Assembly: GCA_024349245.1 (NCBI GenBank)
Contig: JALDNG010000898.1
Location: 48,716 to 112,715, forward strand
Reading direction: 5' to 3'
DNA length: 64,000 bases
Source of the DNA: Neodontobutis hainanensis
Taxonomy: Eukaryota > Chordata > Actinopteri > Gobiiformes > Odontobutidae
The notes under the pieces are model-generated. The model saw only the letters and a list, made by a program, of their open reading frames with translations, was not told the origin of the DNA and made no database searches. Both the position numbers and the translations under genes were made by a program. Positions within the stretch are counted from its first letter, which is position 1; each line of letters opens with the position of its first letter. This document shows positions 44,038 to 59,200 of this stretch, one piece after another.

Positions 44038-47000
44038 TGTTCTACTGCACGTCTACAGTCTTTTCTTATAAACGTCTACAGTCTGTTCTACTGCACATCT
44101 ACAGTCTCTTCTACTGCACTTCTACAGTCTGTACTACTGCACTTCTAAAGTCTATTCTAATGCTCATTTATAGTCTGTTCTATTGCACGTCTACAGTCTG
44201 TTCTACTGCACTTCTACAGTCTGTACTACTGCATATCTACAGTCTGTTCTAAAGCATGTCTAGAGTGTTTTCTAATACAAATATACAGTCTGTTCTAATG
44301 CACATCTACAGTCTGTACAACTGCACCTCTACTGTCTGTTCTAAAGCATGTCTACAGTGTTTTCTAATACTTAAATACATTCTGTTCTAATGCTCATCTA
44401 CAGTCTGTACAACTGCACCTCTAGAGTCTCTTCTTCTGCACATTGTCAGTCTGTTCTACTGGACATTTACGGTCTGTTCTAATGATCGTCTACAGTCTGT
44501 TCTAAAGCCAATCTAGAGTCTGTACTACTGCTGCACTGAAGTCTGTACAACTGCATGTCTACAGTCTGCTAAACTACATCTCTACATTTTTTCTATTGTA
44601 TGTCTACAGTCTGTTCTAATACACATCTACAGTCTGTTCTAATGCAAGTCTACAGTATATACTACTGCTTGTCTACAGTCTGTTCAACTGCAAGTCTACA
44701 GTCTGTTCAACTGCACCTCTACAGTCTGTTCTAATGCCAGTTTACAATCTGTACTATTGCTCTACTGCAGTCTGTTCTACTGCATGTCTACAGTCTGTTT
44801 TACTGCACATCTACAGTCTGTTCTAATGCACTTCTACAGTCTGTTCCAAAGCATGTCTACAGTGTTTTCTAATACTCATATACAGTCTGTTCTAATGCTC
44901 GTCTACAGTCTGTACTACTGCATCTCTACAGTCTATTCTTCTGCACATTGTCAGTCTGTTCTACTTGACGTTTACAGTCTGTTCTATTGCTCGTCAACAG
45001 TCAGTTCTAAAGCCAATCTAGAGTCTGTACTACTGCTGCTCTGAAGTCTTTTCAACTGCACGTCTATAGTCTGGTCAACTGCTCCTTTAAAGTCTGTTCT
45101 AATGCCAGTTTACAGTCTGTACTACTGCTCTACTAAAGTCTGTTCTAATGAACATCTACAGTCTTTTCTAATGCAAGTCGATAGTCTGTATTACTGCACC
45201 TCTACAATCTGTTCTAAAGCATGTCTAGAGTGTTTTTAATACTCATATAGAGTCTGTTCTAATGCTCATATACAGTCTGAACTACTGCACTTCTACATTC
45301 TGTTCTAAAGTATGTCTAGAGTGTTTTCTAATACTCATATACAGTCTGTTCTAAAGCTCGTCTACAGTCAGTTCTACAGTCTGTTCTAATGCAAGTTTAT
45401 AGTCTGTTTTACTGCTCATCTATGGTCTGTTCTTTTGCACGTCTACAGTCCGTTCTGATAAACTTCTACAGTCTGGTCTACTGCATATCTACAGTCTGCT
45501 CTAATGCACATCTACAGTCTGTTCTAATGCAAGTCTACAGTTTGTACTACTGCTCATCTACAGTCTGTTCTACTGCATGTGTACAGTCTTTTCTTATAAA
45601 CGTCTACAGTATGTTCTACTGCACATCTACAGTCTTTACTACTGCACTTCTAAAGTCTATTCTAATGCTCATCTACGGTATGTTCTACTGCAGGTCTACA
45701 GTCTGATCTAATAAATGTCTACAGTCTGTTCTACTGCACATCTACAGTCTGTACTACTGCACTTCTACAGTCTCTTTTAATGCCACTTTACAGTCTGTAC
45801 TATTGCTCTACTGCAGTCTCTTCTACTGCATGTCTATAGTCTGTTTTACTGCACATCTACAGTCTTTATTATAATGCTTGTCTACAGTCTTTATTACTGC
45901 ACCTCTACAGTTTGTTCAAAAACATGTTTAGAATGTTTTCTAATACAAATATACAGTCTGTACTACTGCACCTCTAGAGTCTATTCTTCTGCACATTGTC
46001 AGTCTGTTCTACTGGGCGTTTACAGTCTGTTCTAATGCTCGTCTACAGTCTGTTCTAAAGCCAATCTAGAGTCTGTACGACTGCTGCTCTGAAGTCTGTA
46101 CAACTGAACGTCTACAGTCTGTTCAACTGCACCACTACAGTCTGTTCTACTGCACGACTATAGTCTCTTTTAATAAACGTCTACAGTCTCCTCTAATGCA
46201 CATCTACAGTCTGTTCTACTGGATGTCTACAGTCTGTTCTAATTATTGTCTAGAGTCTGTTTTACTGCACTCCTACAGTCTCTTTTAATAATTGTTAACT
46301 TTCTGTACTACTGCACATTTACAGTCTCTTCTACTGCATATCTACAGTTTGTTCTAATTGTCGTCTAGAGTCTGTACTACTGAAACTCTACTGTCTGTTC
46401 TAAATTATGTCTACAGTCTTTTCTAATACTCATGTACTGTTTGTTCTAATGCTCGTGTAAAGTCTCAACTACTGCCCTCTACAGTCTATTCTTTTGCACA
46501 TCGTCAGTCTGTTCTACTGCACATCTACAGTTTGTTCTACTGCACATCTATAGTCTGTTCTAATGCATGTCTACAGTCTGTTCTAATGCAAGTCTACAGT
46601 CTGTACTACTGCTCATCTACAGTCTGTTCTACTGCACGTCTACAGTCTTTTCTTATAAACGTCTACAGTCTGTTCTACTGCACATCTATAGTCTGTTCTA
46701 CTGCACTTCTACAGTCTGTACTACTGCACTTCTAAAGTCTATTCTAATGCTCATTTATAGTCTGTTCTACTGCACGTCTACAGTCTGTTCTACTGCACAT
46801 CTACAGTCTGTACAACTGCACCTCTACTGTCTGTTCTAAAGCATGTCTACTGTGTTTTCTAATACTTAAATACATTCTGTTCTAATGCTCATCTACAGTC
46901 TGTACAACTGCACCTCTACTGTCTGTTCTAAAGCATGTCTACAGTGTTTTCTAATACTTAAATACATTCTGTTCTAATGATCGTCTACAGTCTGTTCTAA

Positions 47001-50000
47001 AGCCAATCTAGAGTCTGTACTGCTGCTGCACTGAAGTCTGTACAACTGCATGTCTACAGTCTGCTAAACTGCATCTCTACAGTTTCTTCTATTGTATGTC
47101 TACAGTCTGTTCTAATACACATCTACAGTCTGTTCTAATGCAAGTCTACAGTATATACTACTGCTTGTCTACAGTCTGTTCAACTGCAAGTCTACAGTCT
47201 GTTCAACTGCACCTCTACAGTCTGTTCTAATGCCAGTTTACAATCTGTACTATTGCTCTACTGCAGTCTGTTCTACTGCATGTCTACAGTCTGTTTTACT
47301 GCACATCTACAGTCTGTTCTAATGCACATCTACAGTCTGTTCTAATGCAAGTCTACATTCTGTACTACCGCTCATCTACGGTCTGTTCTACTGCACCTAC
47401 AATCTGTTTTAATAAACGTCTACAGTCTGTTCTGCACATTTACAGTCTGTACTACTGCACTTCTACAGTCTTTTTAATGCTCGTCTACAGTCTGTATTAC
47501 TGCACCTCTACAGTCTGTTGTAAAGCATGTCTAGAGTGTTTTCTAAAACTTATATACAGTCTGTTCTAATGGTCATCTACAGTCTGAACTTCTGCACCTC
47601 TATAGTCTGTTCTAAAGCATGTCTACAGTGTTTTCTAATACTCAAATACAGTCTGTTCTAATGCTCGTCTACATTCTGTACTACTGCACCTCTACAGTCT
47701 GTTCTTCTGCACATTGTCAGTCTGTTCTACTGGACGTTTACAGTCTGCTCTAATGCTCGTCTACAGTCAGTTCTAAAGCCAAATCTAGAGTCTGTACTAC
47801 TGCTGCTCTGAAGTTTGTTCAACTGCAAGTCTACAGAATGTTTAACTGGAGCTCTACAGTCTGTTCTAATGCCAGTTTACAGTCTGTACTATTGCTGTAC
47901 TGCAGTCTGTTCTACTGCATGTCTACATTCTGTTTTACTGAACATCTACAGTCTGTTCTAATGCACATCTAAAGTCTGTTCTAATGCAAGTCTAGAGTCT
48001 GTACCACTGCTTGTCTACAGTCTGTTCTACTGCACTCCTACAGTCTGTTCTAATAAACGTATACAGTCTTTTCTACTGCTCATCTACAGTCTATACTACT
48101 GCACTTCTACAGTCTGTTCTATAGCTCGTTTACAGTCTGTATTACTGCTCCTCTACAGTCTGTTCTAAAGAATGTCTAGAGTGTTTTCTAATACTCATAT
48201 ACAGTCTGTTCTAATGCTCGTCTACCCAACTGCACCTCTTCAGTTTGTTCTAAAGCATGTCTACAGTGTTTTGTAAAACTCATATACAGTCTGTTCTAAT
48301 GCTCACCTACAGTCTGTACTACAGAACCTCTAGAGTCTTTTCTTCAGCACATTGTCAGTCTGTTCTACTGGACGTTTACAGTCATTTCTAAAGCTTGTCT
48401 ACAGTCTGTTCTAAAGCCAGTCTAGAGTCTGTTCTACTGCTGCTGTGAAGTCTGTTCAACTGCATGTCTATAGTCTGTTCAACTGCACCTCTACGTCTGT
48501 TTTATTGTATGTCTACATTCTGTTCTAATGTACATCTACTGTCTGTTTAAATGCAAGTCAACAGTCTGTACTACTTTTCGTGCACAGTCTGTACTACTGC
48601 ACCTCTACAGTCTGTTCTAAAGCATGTCTACAGTCTATTCTAATACTCATATACAGTCTGTTCTAATACTCGTCTACAGTCTCTACTAACGGACTTTTAA
48701 ATTCTATTCTTCTGCAGCATCGTTAGTCTGTTTTACTGGACATTTACAGTCTGTTCTAAAACACGTCTATAGTCTGTTCAAATACTCGTCCACAGTCTGT
48801 TCTAATGCATTCTGTTCTAATGCACATCTATAGTCTGTTCTATTGCTCGAATACAGTCTGTTCTAATGCCCAATAAAAGTCTTTACTACTCCACCTCTAC
48901 AGTTTGTTCTACTTCTCCTCTACATTCTGTTCTAGTGCAGGTCTACAGTCTGTTCTATTGCTAGTCTAGAGTCTTTACTACTGCTGCTCTGCAGTTTGTA
49001 CTCTTGCTCATCTACAGTCTGTTCTACTGCATGTGTACAGTCTTTTCTTATAAACATCTATAGTATGTTCTACTGTACATCTACAGTCTTTACTACTGCA
49101 CTTCTAAAGTCTATTCTAATGCTCATCTACGGTCTGTTCTACTGCAGGTCTACAGTCTGATCTAATAAACGTCTACAGTCTGTACTACTGCACATCTACA
49201 GTCTGTACTACTGCACTTCTACAGTCTCTTCTAATGCCAGTTTACAGTCTGTACTATTGCTCTACTGCAGTCTCTTCTACTGCATGTCTATAGTCTGTTT
49301 TACTGCACATCTACAGTTTGTTCTAAAGCATGTTTAGAGTGTTTTCTAATACAAATATACAGTCTGTACTACTGCACCTCTAGAGTCTATTCTTGCACAT
49401 TGTCAGTCTCTTCTACTGGACGTTTACAGTCTGTTGTAATGCTCGCCTACAATCTGTTCTAAAGCAAATCTAAAGTCTGTACGACTGCTGCTCTGAAGTC
49501 TGTACAACTGCACGTCTACAGTCTGTTCAACTGCACCTCTACAGTCACTTCTATTGTACGTCTACAGTCTATTCTAATGCACATCTACAGTCTGTTCTAA
49601 TGCAAGTCTATAATCTGTACTACTGTTTGTCTACAGTCTGTACTACTGCACCTCTACAGTCTCTTCTAAAGCATGTCTACAATCTATTCTAATACTCATA
49701 TACAGTCTGTTCTAATACTTGTTTACAGTCTGTACTAATGCTTCTGAAGCATTGTCAGTCTTTTCTAATAATTGTCGACATTCTGTACTACTTCACCTCT
49801 ACAGTCTCTTCTACTGCACAATTACAGTCTGTTCTAATGCTCGTCTATAGTCTGAAATACTGCACCTCTACAATCTGTTCTAAAGCATGTCTAGACTGTT
49901 TTCTAATACTCATATAGAGTCTGTGCAAATGTTCGTCTACAGTCTGTACTACTGCATCTCTACAGTCTTTTCTTCTGCATATTGTCAGTCTGTTCTACTG

Positions 50001-50237
50001 GACGTTTATAGTCTGTTCTAATGCTCGTCTACAGTCAGTTCTAAAGCCAGTTTACAGTCTGTACTACTGCTCTACTGCAGTCTCTTCCACTGCACGTCTA
50101 CAGTCTGTTTTACTGCACATCTACAGTCAGTTCTAAAGCATGTCTAGAGTGTTTTCAAATAATCATATACAGTCTGCTCTATTGCTCATCTACAGTATGT
50201 ACTACTGCACCTCTAGAGTCTATTCTTTTGCACATTG
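44038..50237 (+). repeat. Satellite A main array, plus orientation (6.2 kb)
   Basis: About 270 monomers of 23 bp reading CTACAGTCTGTTCTA. Three monomers equal 23 codons, so periodic frames (LQSVL..YSLFYCTSTVCS) appear; these are artefacts. Longer-range duplications are visible. The TACAGTCTTTTCTTATAAAC variant near 44055 recurs near 46642 (offset 2587). The GTGTACAGTCTTTTCTTATA block at 45579 recurs at 49033 (offset 3454) with several hundred following bases. The array ends at GCACATTGT, immediately before the telomeric motif. Confidence 0.95.
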
Positions 50238-50253
50238 TTAGGGTTAGGGTTAG
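50238..50253 (+). repeat. Short interstitial telomeric repeat (TTAGGG x 2.7) at the satellite inversion point
   Basis: TTAGGGTTAGGGTTAG sits exactly between plus-orientation satellite A (...GCACATTGT) and minus-orientation satellite A (TTGTCCAGTAGAACAG...). It is all in one direction, so it is not a head-to-head telomere fusion, which would read TTAGGG then CCCTAA. Short telomeric insertions are known to arise when telomerase acts during double-strand-break repair; that origin here is inferred. Confidence 0.85.
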
Positions 50254-53200
50254 TTGTCCAGTAGAACAGACTGTAGCCGAACAGTAGTTTAGAATGTAGA
50301 CTTGAAATAGAACAGACTGTAGATGTGCAGTAGAACAGACTGTAGAGCAGCAGTAGTACAGACTGTAGAATGGCTTTAGAACTGACTATACACAATCATA
50401 GAGGACCATTAAAACAGACTGTAGATGTGCAGTAGAAGAGACTGTAGAGGTGCAGTTGTACAGAATCTTGACAATTATTAGAACAGACTGTAGACGTCTA
50501 GTAGAAGAGACTGTAGACGTTTATTAAAAATGACTATAGTCATGCAGTAGAACAGACTGTAGACCTCTAGTTAAACAGACTGTAGCTGTGCATTAGAACA
50601 GACTGTAGACATGCAGTAGAACATACTGTAGAGGAGCAGTAGAACAAACAGTAGAGCTGGAGTAGTAAACTGTTACTGGGCATTAAAACAGACTATATTC
50701 AAGCAATAGAAAGGAACAATAGATGTCTGGTCGTACAGATTGCATTAGAACAGACTGTGGATGAGCATTTGAACAGACTATAGACGTGTATTAGAACAGA
50801 TTGTAGATGCGCAGTAGAAAAGACTGTAAGGTGCAGTAGTACAGAATGTCGATAATTATTAGAAAAGACTGTAGACGTGCAGTAGAACGGACTGTAGAAA
50901 ATTATTAGAACAGACTGTAGACTTGCAGTAGAACAGACTCACAGTGCTTCAGAAGAATAGACTTTAGAGGTGCATTAGTACAGACTGTAGACGATTATTA
51001 GAATAGACTGTATATGAGTATTAGAAAACACTCTAGACATGCTTTAGAACAGACTGTAGAGGTGCAGTAGTACAGACTGTAGACCTGCAGTAGAATAGAC
51101 TGTAGATGTGCATTAGAACAGACTTTAGAAGTGCAGTAGTAGAAACTGTAGATATGCAGTAAAACAGACTGTAGACATGCAGTAGAACAGACTGCGGTAG
51201 AGCAGTAGTACAGACAGTAAAATGGCATTAGAACAGACTGTAGAGGAACAGTAGAACAAACTGTAGAGGTCGAGTAGTAAATACTGTTATTGGGCAATAG
51301 AACAGACGATATTCGAGCAATAGAACAGACTATAGATGTGTGGTCGTACGGACTGCATTAGAACAGTTTGTGGACGAACATTTGAACAGACTAATGACGT
51401 GCATTAGAACAGACTTTAGATGTGCAGTAGAAGAGACTGTAGACAATTATTAGAACAGACTGTAGCCATGCAGTAGAACAGACTGTAGAGGTAGAACAGT
51501 AAAGACTTTTATTGGGGATTAGAACAGACTGTAGACAAGCAATAGAACAGATTGTAGATGTGCAGTAGTACAGACTGTAGACTTGCATTAGAACAGACTG
51601 TGGATGAGCATTAGAACAGATTATAGACGTGCATTAGAACAGACTGTAGATGTCCATTAGAACAGACTGTAGATGTGTAGTAGAACAGACTGACGAAGAA
51701 TAGACCGTAAGGCTTCAGTAGTTGAGACTTTACACGAGCATTAGAACAGACTGTACATGAGTATTAGAAAAGACCGTAGACATGATTTAGAACAGACTGT
51801 AGAGGTGCAGTAGTACAGACTGTAGACTTGCAGTTTAACAGACTGTAGCTGTGCATTAGAACAGACTGTAGATGTGCAGTAGAACTGAATGTAGACTTGC
51901 AGTAAAACAGACTGCAGAGCAGAAGTAGTACAGACTCTAGACTGGCATTAGAACAGACTGTAGAGGAGCAGTAGTACAGACTGTAGACTTGCATTATAAC
52001 AGATTGTAGATGTGCATTAGAACAAGCTATAGATGTACAATAGAAGTGACTTTAGACGTGCATTTGTACAGACTTCAGTGCAACAGTAGTACACACTCTA
52101 GATTGGATTTAGAACAGACTGTAGACGATCATTAGAACAGACTGTAAACGCCCAGAAGAAGAGACTGACAATGTGCAGAAGAATAGACTAGAGAGGTGCA
52201 GTAGTACAGACTGTAGATGAGCATTAGATCAGACTGTATATGAGTTTTACAAAACACTCTAGACATGCTTTAGAACAGTCTGTAGAGGTGCAGTAGTTCA
52301 GACTGTAGACGAGCATTAGAACAGACTCTATATGAATATTAGAAAACACTCTAGACATGCTTTAGAACAGACAGTAGAGGTGCAGTTGTACAGAATGTAG
52401 GCGAGCATTAGAACAGACTTATATTAGTATTAGAAAACAATCTAGATATGCTTTAGAACAGACTGTAGAGGTGCAGTAATACAGAATGTAGACGAGCATT
52501 AGAACAGACTGTAGAAGTCCAGTAGTACAAACTGTAGATGTGCAGTAGTACAGACTGTAGATGTACAATAGAAAAGACTGTAGAGGTGCAGTTAAACAGT
52601 TTGTAGACGTGCAGTAAAACAGACTTCAGAGAAGAAGTAGAACAGACTCTAGATTGGCTTTAGAACAGACTGTAGATGAGCATTAGAACAGACAGTAAAC
52701 GACCTGTAGAACAGACTGACAATGTGCATTGAATAGACTTTAGAGGTGCAATAGTACAGACTGTAGATTAGCATTAGAACAGACTGTATATGAGTATTAG
52801 AAAACACTGTAGATATGCTTTAGAACAGACTGTAGAGGTGCAGTAGTTCAGACTGTAGACGAGCATTAGAACAGACTGTATGTGAGTATTAGAAAACACT
52901 TTAGACATGTTTTAGAACAGACTGTAGAGGTTCAGTAGTTCAGACTGTAAACAAGCATTAGAACAAACTCTATATGAGTATTAGAAAACACTCTAGACAT
53001 GTTTTAGAACAGACTTTAGAGGTTCAGTAATACAGACTGTAGACGAGCATTAGAAAAGACTGTAGAAGTGCAGTTGTACAGACTGTAGATGTGCAGAAGA
53101 AGAGACTGTAGACGTATATTAGAACAGACTGTAGACCTGCACTAGAACAGACTGTAGATGTGCATTAGAACAAACTGTAGATGTGCATTAGAACAGACTG

Positions 53201-56200
53201 TAGATGTTCATTAGAACAGACTGTAGACCTGCACTTAAAGAGACCGTAGATGAGCAGTAGTACAGACTATAGACTTGCATTAGAACAGATTGTATATTAG
53301 TATTAGAAAAATGTAGACATTCTTTAGAACAGACTGTGGAGGTGCAGTAGTTCAGACTGTAAATGAGCATTAGAACAGACTATTTATGAGTTTTAGAAAA
53401 TACTCTAGACATGCTTTAGAAGAGACTGTAGAGGTGCAGAAATACAGACTGTAGAAAAAGCATTAGAACAGACTGTAGAAGTGCAGTAGTACAAACTGTA
53501 GATGTGCAGTAGAACAGACTGTAGACATTTTTTAGAACAGACTGTAGACGTGCAGTAGAACAGACTGTAGATGGGCAGTAGTACAGACTGTAGACTTTCA
53601 TTAGAACAGACAGTAGATGTACATTAGAACAGATTGTAGATGTGCAGTAAAACAGAATTTAGTGGAAGAGACTGTAATAGAGCAGTAGTACAGACTTTAA
53701 TCTGACATTTGAACAGACTGTAGAGGTGCAGTTGAACAGACTGTAGACGAGCATTAGAACATACTCTATATGAGTATTAGAAAACACTCTAGACATGCTT
53801 TAGAACAGATTGTAGAGCTGCAGTAGTTCAGACTGTAGACTTGCATTAGAACAGACTGTAGATGTGCATTAGAACAGACTGTATATGAGTATTATAAAAA
53901 ACACTGTAGACATGCTTTAGAACAGACTGTAGAGGTGCAGTAGTTCAGACTGTAGACGAGCATTAGAACAGACTGTATATGAGTATTAGAAAACACTGTA
54001 GACATGCTTTAGAACAGACTGTAGAGGTGGAGTAATACAGACTGTAGACGAGCATTAGAACAGACTGTAGAAGTGCAGTAGTACAGACGGTAGATGTGCA
54101 AAAGAAACACACTGTAGACGAGCAGTAGGACAGACTATAGACTTGCATTAGAACAGACAGTAGTTGTACATTAGAACAGACTGTAGATGTGCAGTAAAAT
54201 AGACGTTAGACGTGCAGTGGAAGAGACTGTAGTAGAGCAGTAGTACAGATTGTAAACTGGCATTAAAACAGACTGTACAGGTGCGATTGAACAGACTGTT
54301 GACATGCAGTTGAAAAGACTTCAGAGCAGCAGTAGTACATACTCTAGATTGGATTTAAAACTGACTGTAGACAAGCATTAGAACAGACTGTAAACGTCCA
54401 GTAGAACAGACTGACAATATGCAAAAGAATAGACTGTAGAGATTCAGTAGTATAGACTGTAGACGAGAATAAGAACAGACTGTATATGAGTATTAAAAAC
54501 ACTGTAGACATGCTTTAGAACAGACTGTAGAGGTGCAGTAGTTCAGACTAAAGACGAGCTTTAGAACAGACTCTATATGAATATTAGAAAACACTCTAGA
54601 CATGCTTTAGAACAGATTATAGAGGTGCAGTAATACAGACTGTAGATGAGCATTAGTAAAGACTGTAGAAGTGCAGTAGTACAGACTGTAGATGTGCAGT
54701 AGAACAGATTGTAGACGTTTATTAGAACACACTGTAGATCTAGACTAGAACAGACCGTAGATGAGCAGTAGTACAGACTATAGACTTGCATTAGAACAGA
54801 CAGTAGATGTGCATTAGAATAGACTTTAGATGTGCAGTAGTAGAGACTGTAGACGTTTATTAGAACAGACTGTAGACCTGCACTTAGAACAGACTGTAGA
54901 TGAGCAGTAGTACAGACTATAGACTTGCATTACAAACAGATTGTATATGAGTATTAGACAAAAATGTAGACATTCTTTAGAACAGACTGTAGAGGCGCAG
55001 TAGTTCAGACTGTAAATGAGCATTAGAACAGACTATTTATGAGTATTAGAAAATACTCTAGACATGCTTTAGAAGAGACTGTAGAGGTTGCAGAAATACA
55101 GACTGTAGACAAGCATTAGAACAGACTGTAGATGTGCAGTAGAACAGACTGTAGACGTTTATTAGAACAGACTGTAGACCTGCACTTAAAGAGACCGTAG
55201 ATAAGCAGTAGTACAGACTATAGACTTGCATTACAAACAGAATGTATATGAGCATTAGACAAAAATGTAGACATTCTTTAGAACAGACTGTAGAGGTGCA
55301 GTAGTTCAGACTGTAAATGAGCATTAGAACAGACTATTTATGAGTATTAGAAAATACTCTAGACATGCTTTAGAAGAGACTGTAGAGGTTGCAGAAATAC
55401 AGACTGTAGACAAGCATTAGAACAGACTGTATATGAGTATTAGAAAACACTCTAGACATGCTTTAGAACAGAATGTAGAGGTGCAATAATACAGACTGTA
55501 GATGAGCATTAGAAAAGACTGTAGAAGTGCAGTAGTACAGACTGTAGATGTGCAGTAGAACAGATTGTAGACGTTTATTAGAACAGACTGTAGACCTGCA
55601 CTAGAACAGACCGTATATGAGCAGTAGTACAGACTATAGACATGGATTAGAACAGACTGTAGATGTGCATTAGAACAGACTTCATAAGTGCAGTAGTAGA
55701 GACTGTAGATGTGTAGTAGAACAGACTGTAGACGTTTATCAGAACAGACTGTAGAGGTGCAGTAAAACAGACTGTAGAAGAACAGTAGTACAGACTATAG
55801 ACTGCATTAGAACAGACTGTATATGAGTATTATTAGAACAGACTGTAGACATGCTTTAGAACAGACTGTATATGAGCAGTAGTACAGACTATAGACATGG
55901 ATTAGAACAGACTGTATATGAGTGCATTAGAACAGACTCTAGACATGCTTTAGAAGTAGAGACTGTAGATGTGTAGTAGAACAGACTGTAGGCGTTTATC
56001 AGAACAGACTGTAGAAGTGCAGTAGTACAGACTGTAGATGTGCAGTTGAACAGACTCTAGCGAGCAGTAGGACAGACTATAGACTTGCATTAGAACAGAC
56101 AGTAGATGTACATTAGAACAGACTGTAGATGTGCAGTAAAACAGACTGTAGACATGCAGTGGAAGAGACTGTAGTAGAGCAGTAGTACAGATTGTAAACT

Positions 56201-59200
56201 GGCATTAAAACAGACTGTACAGGTGCGATTGAAAAGACTGTTGACATGCAGTTGAACAGACTTTAGAGCAGCAGTAGTACATACTCTAGATTGGATTTAA
56301 AACTGACTGTAGACAAGCATTAGAACAGACTGTAAACGTCAGTAGAACAGACTGACAAAATGCAAAAGAATAGACTGTAGAGATTCAGTAGTACAGACTG
56401 TAGACGAGAATAAGAACAGACTGTATATGAGTATTAAAAACACTGTAGACATGCTTTAGAACAGACTGTAGAGGTGCAGTAGTTCAGACTAAAGACGAGC
56501 TTTAGAACAGACTCTATATGAATATTAGAAAACACTCTAGACATGCTTTAGAACAGATTGTAGAGGTGCAGTAATACAGACTGTAGATGAGCATTAGAAA
56601 AGACTGTAGAAGTGCAGTAGTACAGACTGTAGATGTGCAGTAGAACAGATTGTAGACGTTTATTAGAACACACTGTAGATCTAGACTAGAACAGACCGTA
56701 GATGAGCAGTAGTACAGACTATAGACTTGCATTAGAACAGACAGTAGATGTGCATTAGAATAGACTGTGGACGAGCATTAGAACAGACTATAGATGTGCA
56801 TTAGAACAGACTGTAGATGTGCATTAGAACAGACTGTAGATGTGCATTAGAACAGACTGTAGATGTGCAGTAGAACAGACTGACGATGTGCAGAAGAATA
56901 GATTGTAGAGGTGCAGTAGTTGAGACTTTACGAGCATTAGAAAAGACTGTAGAGATGCTTTAGAACAGACTGTAGACGTGCAGTAGAACAGACTCTAGAC
57001 AATTATTAGAACAGACTGGAGACGTCCAGTAGAACAGACTGTAGAAGTGCATTAGAAAAGACTGTGCATTAGAACAGACTATAGTCGTGCTGTAGAACAG
57101 AATGTAGAAGTGCAGTTGAAAAGACTTCAGAGCAGCATTAGTACAGACTCTAGATTGGCTTTAGAACAGACTGTAGATGAGGTTTAGAACAGACTGTAAA
57201 GGTCCAGTAGAACAGACTGACAATTAGAAAAGATTGTAAATGTGCACTAAAACAGACTGTAGACGTGCATTAGAATAGACTGCAGTAGAGTAGTAAACTG
57301 GCATTAGAACAGACTGTAGACATGCAGTAGATCAGTCTGTAGATGTGCAGTAGAAGAGACTGTAGAGTTGCAGTAGTACAGAATGTTGATAATTATTAGA
57401 ACAGACAGTAGGCGTGCAGTAGATCAGACTGTAGATGTGCATTAGAACAGACTGTAGATGTGCATTAGAAGAGACTGAAGACCTTAGTCTTACTGTAGAA
57501 CAGACTGTAGACGAGCAGTAGAACAGATTGTAGACTTGCAGTAGAACAGACTGTAGACCTGCAGTAGAAGAGACTGTAGAGGAGAAGTAGAACAAACTGT
57601 AGAGGTGGAGTAGTAAAGACTGTAGACAAGCATTAGAACAGTCTGTATATGAGTATTAGAAAACAATACTAGAAATGCTTTACAACAGACTGTAAAGGTG
57701 CAGTACTACAGACTGTTGACATTTATTAAAACAGACTGTAGACGTGCAGTAGAACAGACCGTAGATGAGTATTAGAAAACACTATAGACATGCAGTAGAA
57801 CAGACTGCAGTAGAGCAATAGTACAGACTGTAAACTGGCATTAGAACAGACTGTAGAGATGCAATTAAACAGACTGTAGTCTTGCAGTTGAAAAGACTTC
57901 AAAGCAGCAGTAGTACAGACGCTAGATTGGCTTTAGAACTGACTGTAGACGAGTATTAGAACAGACTGTATATGAGTATTAGAAAACACTCTAGACATGC
58001 TTTAGAACAGACTGTAGAGGTGCAGTTGTACAGACTGTAGACGAGCATTAGAACAGACTTTAAGCGTCAGTAGAACAGACTGACAATGTGCAGAAGAATA
58101 GACTGTAGAGGTGCAGTAGTACAGACTGTAGATGAGCATTAGAACAGACTGTATATGAGTATTAGAAAACACTGTGGACATGCTTTAGAACAGACTATAG
58201 AGGTGCAGTAGTTCAGACTGTAGACGAGCAGTAGAACCGACTGTATATGAGTATTAGAAAACACTACTAGAAATGCTTTACAACAGAATGTAGAGGTGCA
58301 GTAGAACAGACTGTAGACGTGCAGTAGAACAGACTGTTGTTGAGCAGTAGTACAGGCTGTATACTTGCATAGGAACAGACTGTAAATGTGCATTAGAACA
58401 GACTGTAGATGTGCAGTAAAACAGACTGTAGACTTGCAATAGAGCAGACTGAAGACGTGCAGTAGAACAGACTGTAGACATGCAGTAGAACAGACTGTAG
58501 AGGTGGAGTTGTAAAGACTTTTATTGGGCATTAGAACAGACTGTAGACAAGCAATAGAACAGATTGTAGATATGCAGAAGTATAAACTGTAGACCTGCAT
58601 TAGAAGTGACTGTAGATGCGCAGTAGAAAAGACTGTAAGAAGCAGTAGTACAGAATGTAGACAATTATTACAATAGACTCTAGATGTGCAGTAGAACAGA
58701 CTTTAGATGAGCATTAGAACAGATTGTAAACGTCCAGTAGAACAGACTGACAATGTGCAGAAGAATAGACTGTAGGGGTGCAGTAGTACAAACTGTATAC
58801 AAGCATAAGAACAGACTGTATATGAGTATTAGAAAACACTGTAGACATGCTTTAGAACAGACTGTAGAGATACAGTAATACACACTGTAGACAAGCATTT
58901 GAAATGACTGTAGAAGTGCAGTACGAACAGACTGTAGACGAGCATTAGAACAGACTGTACACATCCAGGAGAACAGACTGTAGATATGGAGTAGTACAAA
59001 CTAAAGACCTGCATTAGAACAGACTGTGGACGAGCATTAAAAAAGACTATAGACGTGAATTTGAACAGACTGTAGATGAGTATTAGAAAAGACTGTAGAG
59101 GTGCAGTAGAAGAGACTGTAGAGGTGCAGTATTACAGAATGTTGACAATTATTAGAACAGACTGAATACATGCAGTTGAACAGCCTGTAGATGTGCATTA

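Noticed and set aside
50238..50253. A head-to-head telomere fusion scar
   Set aside because: The motif is TTAGGG in one direction only; a fusion would show TTAGGG followed by CCCTAA. A short repair-type insertion fits better.
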